DNA of 64,000 nucleotides, taken from the NCBI RefSeq assembly GCF_900106525.1, contig NZ_FNOG01000002.1, positions 186,001 to 250,000 on the forward strand. The letters run 5' to 3'. The notes below the pieces were generated by a model that had not been told where the DNA came from, ran no database searches, and saw only the letters and a list, made by a program, of their open reading frames with translations. Shown piece by piece: positions 42,804 through 51,055 of the stretch (position 1 is the first letter of the stretch; each line of letters opens with the position of its first letter). The translations under genes and the position numbers were made by a program. This DNA is from Lysobacter enzymogenes. GTDB taxonomy: Bacteria > Pseudomonadota > Gammaproteobacteria > Xanthomonadales > Xanthomonadaceae.

Positions 42804-42827
42804 TAATCGGCTTTTTGCAGCCGATTA
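42804..42827. promoter_or_regulatory. Operator-like inverted repeat in the formate locus promoter
   Basis: TAATCGGCT and AGCCGATTA are perfect inverted 9-base arms around TTTTGC. The site lies 69 bases before the regulator gene and 124 bases before the OFA transporter gene, in the only A+T-rich part of the divergent gap. It is a candidate site for the ModE-like regulator. Confidence 0.6.
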
Positions 42828-42950
42828 TTAGACTACCTTGCGATATACGGCCGCGTCCCGAGTGAGTTAGCCTCGTCCGCGCCCAGGGCCTTCCCCCGAT
42901 CTTTATGCCCTGCACAGCCTATTGGCCGTCGTCATACCAGAGGGGTCCGC

Positions 42951-44651
42951 ATGTCCAGTCAAAGCGCGCCATCCAGCCACAGCGCGGCGATCGCCGCACC
43001 GCCACCGGCCTCGGACGGCCTGCTGTCGAAAGAACGCATCGTCGCCAAGCCCGGCTTCAACCGCTGGCTGGTGCCGCCGGCCGCGCTGGCGATCCACCTG
43101 TGCATCGGCATGGCCTACGGCTTCAGCGTGTTCTGGCTGCCGCTGTCGAAAGCGGTGGGCATCGAGCAGCCGCTCGATTGCCCGGCCGACATGGGTTTCT
43201 TCGCGCGCATGGTCGCCACCGGCTGCGACTGGAAAGTCAGCGCGCTGGGCTGGATGTACACGCTGTTCTTCGTCCTGCTCGGCTGTTCGGCGGCGCTGTG
43301 GGGCGGCTGGCTGGAACGCGCCGGGCCGCGCAAGGCCGGCGTGGTCTCGGCGCTGTGCTGGTGCGGCGGGCTGGTGATCTCGGCCATCGGCATCAAGACC
43401 CACCAGATCTGGCTGCTGTGGCTGGGCTCGGGCGTGATCGGCGGCATCGGCCTGGGCCTGGGCTACATCTCGCCGGTGTCGACGCTGATCAAATGGTTCC
43501 CCGACCGCCGCGGCATGGCCACCGGCATGGCGATCATGGGCTTCGGCGGCGGCGCGATGATCGGCAGCCCGCTCGCCGACGCGCTGATGAAGCGCTTCGC
43601 CACCGCCGATTCGGTCGGCGTGTTCGAAACCTTCCTGGTCCTGGCGGCGGGCTATTTCGTGTTCATGATGGCCGGCGCGTTTGGCTATCGCGTCCCGCCC
43701 AGCGGCTGGCAGCCGGCCGGCTGGACGCCGCCGCCGGCCAGCCAGAACGCGATGATCACCCAGCAGCACGTGCACGCCAGCAAGGTCTGGGGCATTCCGC
43801 AGTTCTGGCTGCTGTGGGGCGTGCTGTGCCTCAACGTCTCGGCCGGCATCGGCGTGATCGGCATGGCCTCGCCGATGCTGCAGGAAGTCTTCGGCGGCAA
43901 GCTGATCGGCGTGGATGGCGGGATCAAGTCGCTGGGCGAGGACCAACTCAAGGCGATCGCCGCGATCGCCGCCGGCTTCACCGGCCTTTTGAGCCTGTTC
44001 AACATCGCCGGGCGCTTCTTCTGGGCGTCCACCTCCGACTACATCGGCCGCAAGATGACCTACGTGGTGTTCTTCGTGCTCGGCTTCGTGCTGTACGCGG
44101 CCGCGCCCTCGGCCGGTTCGGCCGGCAGCATCGCCGCGTTCGTGGCGATCTTCTGCGTGATCCTGTCGATGTACGGCGGCGGCTTCGCGACCATTCCGGC
44201 GTATCTGGCCGATTTGTTCGGCACCCAGATGGTCGGCGCCATCCACGGCCGCCTGCTCACCGCCTGGGCCACCGCCGGCATCCTCGGCCCGGTGGTGGTC
44301 AACTACATGCGCGATTACCAGCTCGGCCTGGGCCTGCCGCCTTCGCAGGTCTACAACACCACGATGTATATCCTGGCCGCGATGCTGGCGCTGGGCTTGC
44401 TGTGCAACCTGCTGGTGCGGCCGATCGCGCAGAAGCACTTCATGACCCCGGAAGAACTGGCGCGCGAGAAGGCGCTGGCGCACGAGAAGACCGGCCGCAA
44501 CGGCGAAGCCGCCTACAGCGCCGAGCAGATGGCCTTGGTCGGGCGCGGCGGCAATCCGGCGCTGGTGCTGGCGGCCTGGGCCGCGGTCGGTGTGCCGCTG
44601 GCCTGGGGCATGTGGGTGACTTTGCAGAAAGCGTTCGTGCTGTTCCACTGA
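42951..44651 (+). CDS. OFA (oxalate/formate antiporter) family MFS transporter
   Basis: This 566-residue inner-membrane transporter has about 12 helices plus a cytoplasmic C-terminal region. Family features are GWMYTLFFVLLGCSAALWGGW, the MFS motif WFPDRRGMATGMAIMGFGGG, and GRFFWASTSDYIGRK. The extra loop at about 70-95 (CPADMGFFARMVATGCDW) is common in this subgroup. It could exchange formate or oxalate or move a related acid. The next genes are fdhD (8-base gap) and the oxidoreductase, so formate uptake is the likely role. A ribosome site GAGGGGTCCGC precedes the ATG. Confidence 0.9.
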   Translation: MSSQSAPSSHSAAIAAPPPASDGLLSKERIVAKPGFNRWLVPPAALAIHLCIGMAYGFSVFWLPLSKAVGIEQPLDCPADMGFFARMVATGCDWKVSALGWMYTLFFVLLGCSAALWGGWLERAGPRKAGVVSALCWCGGLVISAIGIKTHQIWLLWLGSGVIGGIGLGLGYISPVSTLIKWFPDRRGMATGMAIMGFGGGAMIGSPLADALMKRFATADSVGVFETFLVLAAGYFVFMMAGAFGYRVPPSGWQPAGWTPPPASQNAMITQQHVHASKVWGIPQFWLLWGVLCLNVSAGIGVIGMASPMLQEVFGGKLIGVDGGIKSLGEDQLKAIAAIAAGFTGLLSLFNIAGRFFWASTSDYIGRKMTYVVFFVLGFVLYAAAPSAGSAGSIAAFVAIFCVILSMYGGGFATIPAYLADLFGTQMVGAIHGRLLTAWATAGILGPVVVNYMRDYQLGLGLPPSQVYNTTMYILAAMLALGLLCNLLVRPIAQKHFMTPEELAREKALAHEKTGRNGEAAYSAEQMALVGRGGNPALVLAAWAAVGVPLAWGMWVTLQKAFVLFH

Positions 44652-44658
44652 GCCATCG

Positions 44659-45558
44659 ATGAGCGTGAAGCCGTCCAGTTCCGAACCGCAGGCCGCGCAC
44701 GGCGACGGCGCCGTGCGCCGGCGCGTGCGCCGGGTGCGCGACGGCGAGCTGCGCGAGGCGATGGACGAAGTCGCCGCCGAGGTGCCGGTGGCGCTGGCCT
44801 ACAACGACGAACCGTTCGCGGTGATGATGGCCACGCCGCAGGACATCGCCGATTTCGCGCTGGGGTTCTCGCTCAGCGAAGGCATCGTCGACGCCGCTGG
44901 CGAACTCTTGATCGAGGACATCGCGACGTCGCTGGAAGGCATCAGCGTCGCGCTGCGGGTGCCGCCCGCGCGCGCGGCGGCGCTGCAGGCGCGCCGGCGC
45001 AACCTGCAAGGCCGCAGCGGCTGCGGCGTGTGCGGCACCGAAAGCATCGAGGCGGTGCTGCGGCCGCCGCCGCGGGTCGGCGACGGCCCGCGCATCGCCG
45101 CGAGCGCGCTGCAACGCGCGCTGCGCGAACTGCGCCGCAGCCAACCGCTCAACGCGCTCACCGGCGCCACCCACGCCGCCGGCTGGGCCGACGCCGACGG
45201 CGCGCTGCGCCTGGTGCGCGAAGACGTCGGCCGCCACAACGCACTCGACAAACTGATCGGCGCGATGGCGCAGGCCGGCGTCGACCCGCAGCGCGGCGTG
45301 TGCGTAGTCACCAGCCGCGCCAGTTACGAGATGGCGATGAAGGCCGCCCAGGCCGGCATCGCCGTGCTCGCCGCGATCTCGGCGCCGACCGCGCTGGCGA
45401 TCGCTCTGGCCGACAGCGCCGGCCTGACCCTGATCGGCTTCGCCCGCGACGACGGGCACGCCCTCTACACCCATCCGCAGCGGTTGCTGGACGACGATGC
45501 CGTCGCCGCGCCGGGCGGGCACGAGCGCGCGCCGCGCGCTACGGAGCATCAGCGATGA
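44659..45558 (+). CDS. fdhD: Formate dehydrogenase accessory sulfurtransferase FdhD
   Basis: The 299-residue protein delivers sulfur to the bis-MGD molybdenum cofactor before it enters formate dehydrogenase. The active CGVCG motif has Cys122 and Cys125. Other FdhD marks are YNDEPFAVMMATPQDIADFALGF and FTGATHAAG-like LTGATHAAGW, plus EDVGRHNALDKLIG. It lies 8 bases after the OFA transporter and its stop overlaps the start of the oxidoreductase gene (ATGA), so expression is coupled to its client. Confidence 0.96.
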   Translation: MSVKPSSSEPQAAHGDGAVRRRVRRVRDGELREAMDEVAAEVPVALAYNDEPFAVMMATPQDIADFALGFSLSEGIVDAAGELLIEDIATSLEGISVALRVPPARAAALQARRRNLQGRSGCGVCGTESIEAVLRPPPRVGDGPRIAASALQRALRELRRSQPLNALTGATHAAGWADADGALRLVREDVGRHNALDKLIGAMAQAGVDPQRGVCVVTSRASYEMAMKAAQAGIAVLAAISAPTALAIALADSAGLTLIGFARDDGHALYTHPQRLLDDDAVAAPGGHERAPRATEHQR

Positions 45559-47909
45559 GCGACAAGAACCCGATCCGCCGCTACGACGGCCCCGCCGGCG
45601 GCTGGGGCGCGCTGCGCAGCGTCGCCAAGCACCTGATCGAACAGGACGTGCCGGTCAGCGGCGCGCGCACCCTGCTCTCGGCCAACCAGCCCGACGGCTT
45701 CGACTGCCCCGGCTGCGCGTGGCCCGACCGCGACCACACCTCGACCTTCGAGTTCTGCGAAAACGGCGCCAAGGCCGTCGCCGCCGAAGCGACCAAGCAC
45801 CGCGCCACGCCGGAGCTGTTCGCCGAGCACACCGTCGCCGAACTGGCGCGCTACAGCGATTACTGGCTGGAAAACCAGGGCCGCCTGACCCATCCGATGC
45901 GCTGGGACGCGGCCAGCGACAAATACCTGCCGATCACCTGGGACGAAGCCTTCGCCCGCATCGGCGAACACCTGCGTGCGCTGGCCTCGCCCGACGAGGC
46001 GCTGTTCTACACCTCCGGCCGCTGCAGCAACGAGGCCGCGTTCCTGTACCAGCTGTTCGTGCGCGAGTTCGGCACCAACAACTTCCCCGACTGCTCGAAC
46101 ATGTGCCACGAACCTTCCGGCACGGCGATGAAAGCGCAGATCGGCGTCGGCAAGGGCACGGTGCTGCTGAGCGATTTCGAAGTCGCGCAGGCGATCTTCA
46201 TCTTCGGCCAGAACCCCGGCACCAACCATCCGCGCATGCTCGGCGAGCTGCGCCAGGCGGCCAAGCGCGGCGCAGCCATCGTTTCGTTCAACCCGCTGCG
46301 CGAGCGCGGGCTGGAGAAATTCGCCGACCCGCAGGACAAGCTGGAGATGCTGCACAACGGCTCGACCCGGATCTCCTCGGATTATTTCCAGCTGCGCATC
46401 GGCGGCGACCTAGCCGCGGTCAAGGGCATCATCAAGCGCGTGCTCGAACTCGACGCGCAGGCCCAGCGCGAGGGCGCGGCGCGGCTGATCGACACCGCCT
46501 TCATCGCCGAACACACCGAAGGTTTCGATGCCTTCGCCGCCGACGTGGCGGCCGAATCCTGGGACACGATCGTCGCCGAGTCGGGGCTGTCGCGCGCCGA
46601 ACTCGAACGCGCCGGCGACATCTACGCCACGGCCGACAGCGTGATCTGCTGCTGGGGCATGGGCATCACCCAGCACAAGCACTCGGTGGCGACGATCCAC
46701 ATGATCGTCAACCTGCTGCTGTTGCGCGGCAACATTGGTCGGCCCGGCGCCGGCGCCTGCCCGGTGCGCGGCCACAGCAACGTGCAGGGCGACCGCACCA
46801 TGGGCATCTACGAGAAGCCCTCGCCGGCCTTCCTCGACCGCCTGCGCGACGTGTTCGGCTTCGAGCCGCCGCGCCATCACGGCCACGACACCGTCGGCGC
46901 GATCCAGGCCATGCTCGACGGCCGCTGCAAGACCTTCTTCGGCCTCGGCGGCAACTTCGCCACCGCCACGCCCGACACCGAAGCCACCCATCGCGCGCTG
47001 CGCCGCTGCGAGCTCACCGTGCACGTCACCACCAAGCTCAACCGCAGCCATCTGGTGCACGGACGCGACGCCTACATCCTGCCGTGCCTGGGCCGCACCG
47101 AGATCGATCTGCAGGCCGCCGGCCCGCAGGGCGTGACGGTCGAGGACTCGATGAGCATGGTCCACCTGTCGTCCGGCATCAACGCGCCGGCCGCGCCGAC
47201 GCTGCTGTCGGAACCGGCCATCGTCGCGCGCCTGGCCCACGCCACCCTGGGCGCGCGCAGCAAGATCGACTGGCTGGAGCTGATCGGCGACTACGACCGC
47301 ATCCGCGACCTGATCGCGCAGGTGTTCGACGATTTCCACGGCTTCAACCACCGCGTGCGCGTGCCCGGCGGCTTCCACCTGCCCAACGCCGCGGCCGAGC
47401 GGCGCTGGATCAATCCGCAGGGCAAGGCGTTGTTCAAGCCGCACGCGGTGCCGACCGACCTGCCGGTGCACCGCGCCCGCGCCAGTCGCGAGCAGCCGGT
47501 GTTCACCCTCGCCACCACCCGCTCGCACGACCAGTACAACACCACCATCTACGGCATGAACGACCGCTACCGCGGCGTGTTCGGCGAGCGGCGGGTGTTG
47601 TTCATCCACGCCGAGGACATCGCCCAGCTCGGCATGAAGGCCGGCGACTGGGTCGACCTGGAAAGCCTGTGCGAGGACGGCGTCAAGCGCGAGGCCAAGC
47701 GCTTCTTGCTGGTCGAGTACAACATCCCGCGCGGCTGCCTGGCCGCGTATTACCCCGAAACCAATTCGCTGGTGCCGCTGTCGAGCTTCGCCGACGAGGC
47801 GCGCACGCCGACCTCGAAATCGATCCCGGTGATCGTGCATGCGCACGCGCCGGCGCGCGCGGGCGAGCTGCAATCGGCCAAGGACATCGGCCTTGTCCGG
47901 GTTGACTGA
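45555..47909 (+). CDS. FdhF/YdeP family molybdopterin oxidoreductase (putative formate dehydrogenase)
   Basis: This 784-residue bis-MGD enzyme is the likely formate dehydrogenase of the locus. It has Cys51 and Cys54 in CPGCAWPD and Cys184 in NMCHEPSG next to His, in the place of the Sec/Cys-His pair of formate dehydrogenases. Cofactor-binding segments include GQNPGTNHPR, RGNIGRPGAGACPVRGHSNVQG and, at the C terminus, TTRSHDQYNTTIYG. It lacks the four-Cys N-terminal cluster motif of classic FdhF, like YdeP relatives. The start is fixed by ATGA overlap with fdhD. No selenocysteine codon is needed. Confidence 0.93.
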   Translation: MSDKNPIRRYDGPAGGWGALRSVAKHLIEQDVPVSGARTLLSANQPDGFDCPGCAWPDRDHTSTFEFCENGAKAVAAEATKHRATPELFAEHTVAELARYSDYWLENQGRLTHPMRWDAASDKYLPITWDEAFARIGEHLRALASPDEALFYTSGRCSNEAAFLYQLFVREFGTNNFPDCSNMCHEPSGTAMKAQIGVGKGTVLLSDFEVAQAIFIFGQNPGTNHPRMLGELRQAAKRGAAIVSFNPLRERGLEKFADPQDKLEMLHNGSTRISSDYFQLRIGGDLAAVKGIIKRVLELDAQAQREGAARLIDTAFIAEHTEGFDAFAADVAAESWDTIVAESGLSRAELERAGDIYATADSVICCWGMGITQHKHSVATIHMIVNLLLLRGNIGRPGAGACPVRGHSNVQGDRTMGIYEKPSPAFLDRLRDVFGFEPPRHHGHDTVGAIQAMLDGRCKTFFGLGGNFATATPDTEATHRALRRCELTVHVTTKLNRSHLVHGRDAYILPCLGRTEIDLQAAGPQGVTVEDSMSMVHLSSGINAPAAPTLLSEPAIVARLAHATLGARSKIDWLELIGDYDRIRDLIAQVFDDFHGFNHRVRVPGGFHLPNAAAERRWINPQGKALFKPHAVPTDLPVHRARASREQPVFTLATTRSHDQYNTTIYGMNDRYRGVFGERRVLFIHAEDIAQLGMKAGDWVDLESLCEDGVKREAKRFLLVEYNIPRGCLAAYYPETNSLVPLSSFADEARTPTSKSIPVIVHAHAPARAGELQSAKDIGLVRVD

Positions 47910-48150
47910 GCCGCTGCTGGCGTTGCTGGCCGAGCATCCCGACGGCCTGTCGCTGCCGCGCGTGTGCAAGCGCCTGGGCGTGCGCATGAGCGTGCTGCTG
48001 CGCGAGCTGGCCTGGATCGGCGAAGACGCCATCGGCGATACGCCGGGGCCGGGCTGGGTGCGGGTGGATGCGAGCGGCGAGACCCAGGTGGCGACGATTA
48101 CCGCGCGCGGACACGCGCGGCTGGGCCGCACGTCCGTCCCGAACGCCTGA
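47893..48150 (+). CDS. Small winged-helix-like protein overlapping the oxidoreductase end
   Basis: The 85-residue frame overlaps the oxidoreductase stop by 17 bases and has no ATG near its start; TTG at 47893 or 47902 would begin it. The sequence LLALLAEHPDGLSLPRVCKRLGVRMSVLLREL followed by a GPGWVRV strand looks like a winged helix-turn-helix. Its place at the end of the formate operon suggests regulation or maturation of that system. I do not recognise a named family, so the call rests on pattern and context. Confidence 0.55.
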   Translation: MSGLTEPLLALLAEHPDGLSLPRVCKRLGVRMSVLLRELAWIGEDAIGDTPGPGWVRVDASGETQVATITARGHARLGRTSVPNA

Positions 48151-48240
48151 GCAGCGCCGCCGCAGGGCCTGCGAACGCAGTTGACGCAACGCGGGCGCCC
48201 AGGCGCCCAAGCGGCGCAACCGCTGCGCCGGCAACGAAAA

Positions 48241-48262
48241 GCCCCGGCGCGAACGCCGGGGC
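48241..48262 (-). terminator. Terminator of the subtilase gene
   Basis: GCCCCGGCG pairs with CGCCGGGGC over 9 bp with a CGAA loop. On the minus strand a TTTTCG run follows, 52 bases after the subtilase stop. Confidence 0.8.
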
Positions 48263-48313
48263 CCCCTCCCCTGCGGCGGCCGCGCATGCGCCCGCCGCTT
48301 CTTGCGTACTCGC

Positions 48314-49783
48314 TTACGGCGTGCGCGCCGCCTGCACGGCCGCCGCCGCATTGACGATGCCCGCGCCGATCGGCTTGGCGCCCGGCGAGACCGGGAACGC
48401 GCGCGCGGTGTTCTTGAGCAGCGTGCGCATCTGTTCCTGGGTCAACGGCGTCGGCGCGACCGACTGGACCAGCGCCGCGACGCCGGCCACGTGCGGCGAC
48501 GCCATCGAGGTGCCGTTGAAGCTGGCGTAGCCCTCGGTGGTCGGGGTGCGGGTGCCGGTGTTGACCGTGGACAGGATGCCCGAGCCCGGCGCGGCGATGT
48601 CGACGGCGGTGCCGAAGTTGGAGAAGCTCGAGCGCGCGCCGGACGAAGTGACCGCGCCGACCGAGATCACCGTGCCGCAGTTGGTCATGGTGTAGCCGAC
48701 CGCCTGGTTGCTGGCGTTGCGCGCAGTGGTGACGTCGGCGTCGCTGTTGCCGGCGGCGACGACCACGACGGTGCCGCGCGCGACCGCGCCCTGCAGCGCG
48801 GTACGGTAGATCTGCGGGCAGGCGGCCGGCGCCCCGCTGCCGAGGCTGAGGTTGATCACGTCGGCCGGGTTGGGATTGGCCGGCACGCCGGGCACGCTGC
48901 CGCCGGAGGCCCAGGTGATCGCATCGGCGATATCCGAGCCGTAGCCGCCGCAGCGGCCCAGCACGCGCACCGGAACCACCTTGGCGCCCCACGCGGTGCC
49001 GGCCACGCCCTTGGCGTTGTTGGTCACCGCAGCCACGGTGCCGGCCACGTGGGTGCCGTGCCAGCTCGAGTTGCCGGTGCGGCAGATGTTGGCGTTGTCG
49101 TTCCAGTCGCCCGGGTCGGCCGGATTGGCGTCGCGGCCGTTGCCGTCGACGGCCACGAAGAAGCCGTTGCCCGGCAGGCCGGAATTGGGACCGTCGCCGC
49201 TGATGAAGTCGTAGCCGCCGATCACGTTGGCATTGAGATCGCTGTGGCTGGTGACGCCGGTGTCGATCACCGCCACCACCGTGCCCTCGCCCTTGGTGGT
49301 GTCCCAGGCGGTGGTGGCGCGGATGCCGCCGGCGCCGGCGCCATAGCCGAACTGCTGGCCGAAGCTGGTGTCGTTGGGCGTGAGGTAGGGAACCATGCGG
49401 ATGTCGTTTTCGACCGAGACGACATTGGGATCGGCTGCCAGCGCGCGCATCGCGGCCAGAGCGCCGACGCGATCGAGCGAGCGGTTCAACACCACCACGT
49501 CGGTGCCGTCGGCGGTGCGGCGCAGGCGCTGGAACTGCAGCGCCTTGCCGCCGAGCGCGCGGCTGGCCGTGCCCGCAGCAGCGTCGATGGAGCGCTGGAA
49601 GCTGGCCGCGTCGCGGCGCGGGGCGCTGCCGGCGGCATAGGTGACCAGCAAGCGCTGGAAATGCGCGCTGCCGTCGTCGAGCGAGGCCAGATTGAGCTTG
49701 CCGGCCGCATAGGACGGCGCGGATGCGGACGCGCCCAGCACGAGGGCGGTGGCGAGGGACAGCAGATTGCAGCGATTACCCAT
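48314..49783 (-). CDS. Secreted S8 family serine protease (subtilase)
   Basis: The 489-residue preproprotease has a signal peptide (about 1-27), an inhibitor-like propeptide (about 35-130) and the subtilisin domain (about 140-485). The triad is Asp174 (VIDTGV), His242 (HGTHVAGT) and Ser426 (NGTSMASPHVAG). It resembles the extracellular proteases of Xanthomonas and Lysobacter. Cysteine pairs around 235-290 may form disulfides. It lacks a C-terminal autotransporter or P-domain, so type II secretion is likely. The ATG at 49783 was chosen because it opens a normal leader; the upstream frame is Arg-rich. Confidence 0.95.
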   Translation of the reverse strand: MGNRCNLLSLATALVLGASASAPSYAAGKLNLASLDDGSAHFQRLLVTYAAGSAPRRDAASFQRSIDAAAGTASRALGGKALQFQRLRRTADGTDVVVLNRSLDRVGALAAMRALAADPNVVSVENDIRMVPYLTPNDTSFGQQFGYGAGAGGIRATTAWDTTKGEGTVVAVIDTGVTSHSDLNANVIGGYDFISGDGPNSGLPGNGFFVAVDGNGRDANPADPGDWNDNANICRTGNSSWHGTHVAGTVAAVTNNAKGVAGTAWGAKVVPVRVLGRCGGYGSDIADAITWASGGSVPGVPANPNPADVINLSLGSGAPAACPQIYRTALQGAVARGTVVVVAAGNSDADVTTARNASNQAVGYTMTNCGTVISVGAVTSSGARSSFSNFGTAVDIAAPGSGILSTVNTGTRTPTTEGYASFNGTSMASPHVAGVAALVQSVAPTPLTQEQMRTLLKNTARAFPVSPGAKPIGAGIVNAAAAVQAARTP

Positions 49784-50143
49784 TTGCGATGGACCCCAAG
49801 AGAATGATCGGGCGAGCCCGAGAGCGGCGGGGCCGGATCGCACCGCGCGGCAGCGCGAACCGCGGCCGTGCGGCCCCTGCGATCCGGGGCCCGCCTCCGC
49901 GCTGCGGCGACGCGATCGGTTTCGACGGGGAACCGCGCGAATCCGCTCGCGCCGCATTCGCAGCGCTCATAGAGTCCTAACGCGCCGGTACCGGCGCTCC
50001 CTATTGGGACGCGTCTGAAAGTGCGGCGCCGCTACCGCGATCTGCGATGCAGCGCACTACCGCACAACCGCACCGCAAATTCATCGGCGCGGCGACGCCG
50101 CATCTGCACATCGCCGCGCCCGGCCGCGCGGTGCGGCGTCGGT
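49784..50143. other. 360-base intergenic region, nothing recognised
   Basis: This gap lies between the subtilase and GFA genes, both on the minus strand. I see no gene, repeat or clear palindrome. It is high in GC throughout. Confidence 0.4.
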
Positions 50144-50494
50144 TCAGAACGAACGCCCATCGATCTCGACGATCTTTACCGCGCCCAGGTCCACGTCCTG
50201 CAGGCAACGCGCATTGACCGCGATCATCGGCGTGCCGTCGGGCATCCGTCCCTCGCTGAACGGCGCGATGCCGCACTGGGTGCAGAAGTGGTGTTCGATG
50301 ACGTGCTTGTTGAACTGGTAAGTGGCGACGTCTTCGCGCGCGGTCTTCAGCTCGAACGCGTCCACCGGCACGAACCACAGCAGTCCGCCACGGCGGCTGC
50401 ACATCGAACAGTTGCAGGCATAGGCTTCCTTGAGCTCGCCCTGCACGTCGTAAGCGATCTTGCCGCAATGGCAACTGCCGGCATAACGGGACAT
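50144..50494 (-). CDS. GFA (glutathione-dependent formaldehyde-activating) family protein
   Basis: This 116-residue Mss4-like zinc protein has cysteine motifs in order: CHCG (about 8-11), CNCSMC (about 29-34) and CTQCG (about 74-78), which together bind two zinc ions in the family. Members help or mimic glutathione-dependent formaldehyde detoxification, but many have unknown substrates. The start MSRYAGSCHCGKIAY has AGGAGGAGCACG in front of it on the minus strand. The gene is divergent from a VOC-family gene, 135 bases away. Confidence 0.9.
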   Translation of the reverse strand: MSRYAGSCHCGKIAYDVQGELKEAYACNCSMCSRRGGLLWFVPVDAFELKTAREDVATYQFNKHVIEHHFCTQCGIAPFSEGRMPDGTPMIAVNARCLQDVDLGAVKIVEIDGRSF

Positions 50495-50629
50495 CGTGCT
50501 CCTCCTGCCGCAGCGCGGCACCGTGAAGGTGCCAGGATAGTCGCGCCGCGCTATGCTCGTCGCCTGCGTTTTGTCATGCCCCGACGCGGGGCGACCCGCG
50601 CGCATCCGCCCCGCCGCACAGGAGTTCCG

Positions 50630-51055
50630 ATGAACGCTTTGGCCGGCAGCACCATCATTCCCTGCCTGCGCTACCGCGACGCCCACGCCGCGATCGATTG
50701 GCTGTGCCGCGCGTTCGGCTTCGAAAAGCACGCCGTCTACGCCGACGGTGCGATCGTCCACCACGCCCAGCTGACCTACGGACCCGGCATGATCATGCTC
50801 GGCTCGGTCGACCCGGACAACGAAAGCGAGTGGTCGCGGCGCATCGTCCAACCCGATGAGATCGGCGGGCGCGAAACTCAGGCCTGTTGCGTGCTGGTCG
50901 GCGACGCCGACGAGCACGCGACCCGCGCCCGCGCCGCCGGCGCGCAGATCGTGGTCGAGGTCGCCGATCAGGACTACGGCGGCCGCGCCTACACCTGTCG
51001 CGACCTGGAAGGCCGGCTGTGGTGGTTCGGCACCTACAACCCCTGGAATCTATGA
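50630..51055 (+). CDS. VOC (glyoxalase/PhnB-like) family protein
   Basis: The 141-residue protein has two VOC half-folds: IIPCLRYRDAHAAIDWLCRAFGFEK at the start and a second metal-side motif with DLEGRLWWFGTYNPW at the end. Members include glyoxalases and dioxygenases; this sort is often called PhnB-like and has no fixed substrate. The stop overlaps the start of the DUF72 gene by ATGA, so both are translated from one message. The ATG at 50630 follows ACAGGAGTTCCG, a good ribosome site. Confidence 0.92.
   Translation: MNALAGSTIIPCLRYRDAHAAIDWLCRAFGFEKHAVYADGAIVHHAQLTYGPGMIMLGSVDPDNESEWSRRIVQPDEIGGRETQACCVLVGDADEHATRARAAGAQIVVEVADQDYGGRAYTCRDLEGRLWWFGTYNPWNL

Noticed and set aside
45555-47909. 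Selenocysteine use in the formate dehydrogenase-like enzyme
   Set aside because: No in-frame TGA occurs before the natural stop, and the active-site position has Cys (Cys184).
46410-48992. 860-residue minus-strand frame under the oxidoreductase and subtilase
   Set aside because: It overlaps two certain genes and a terminator, and its sequence is Arg/Gly-rich shadow protein.
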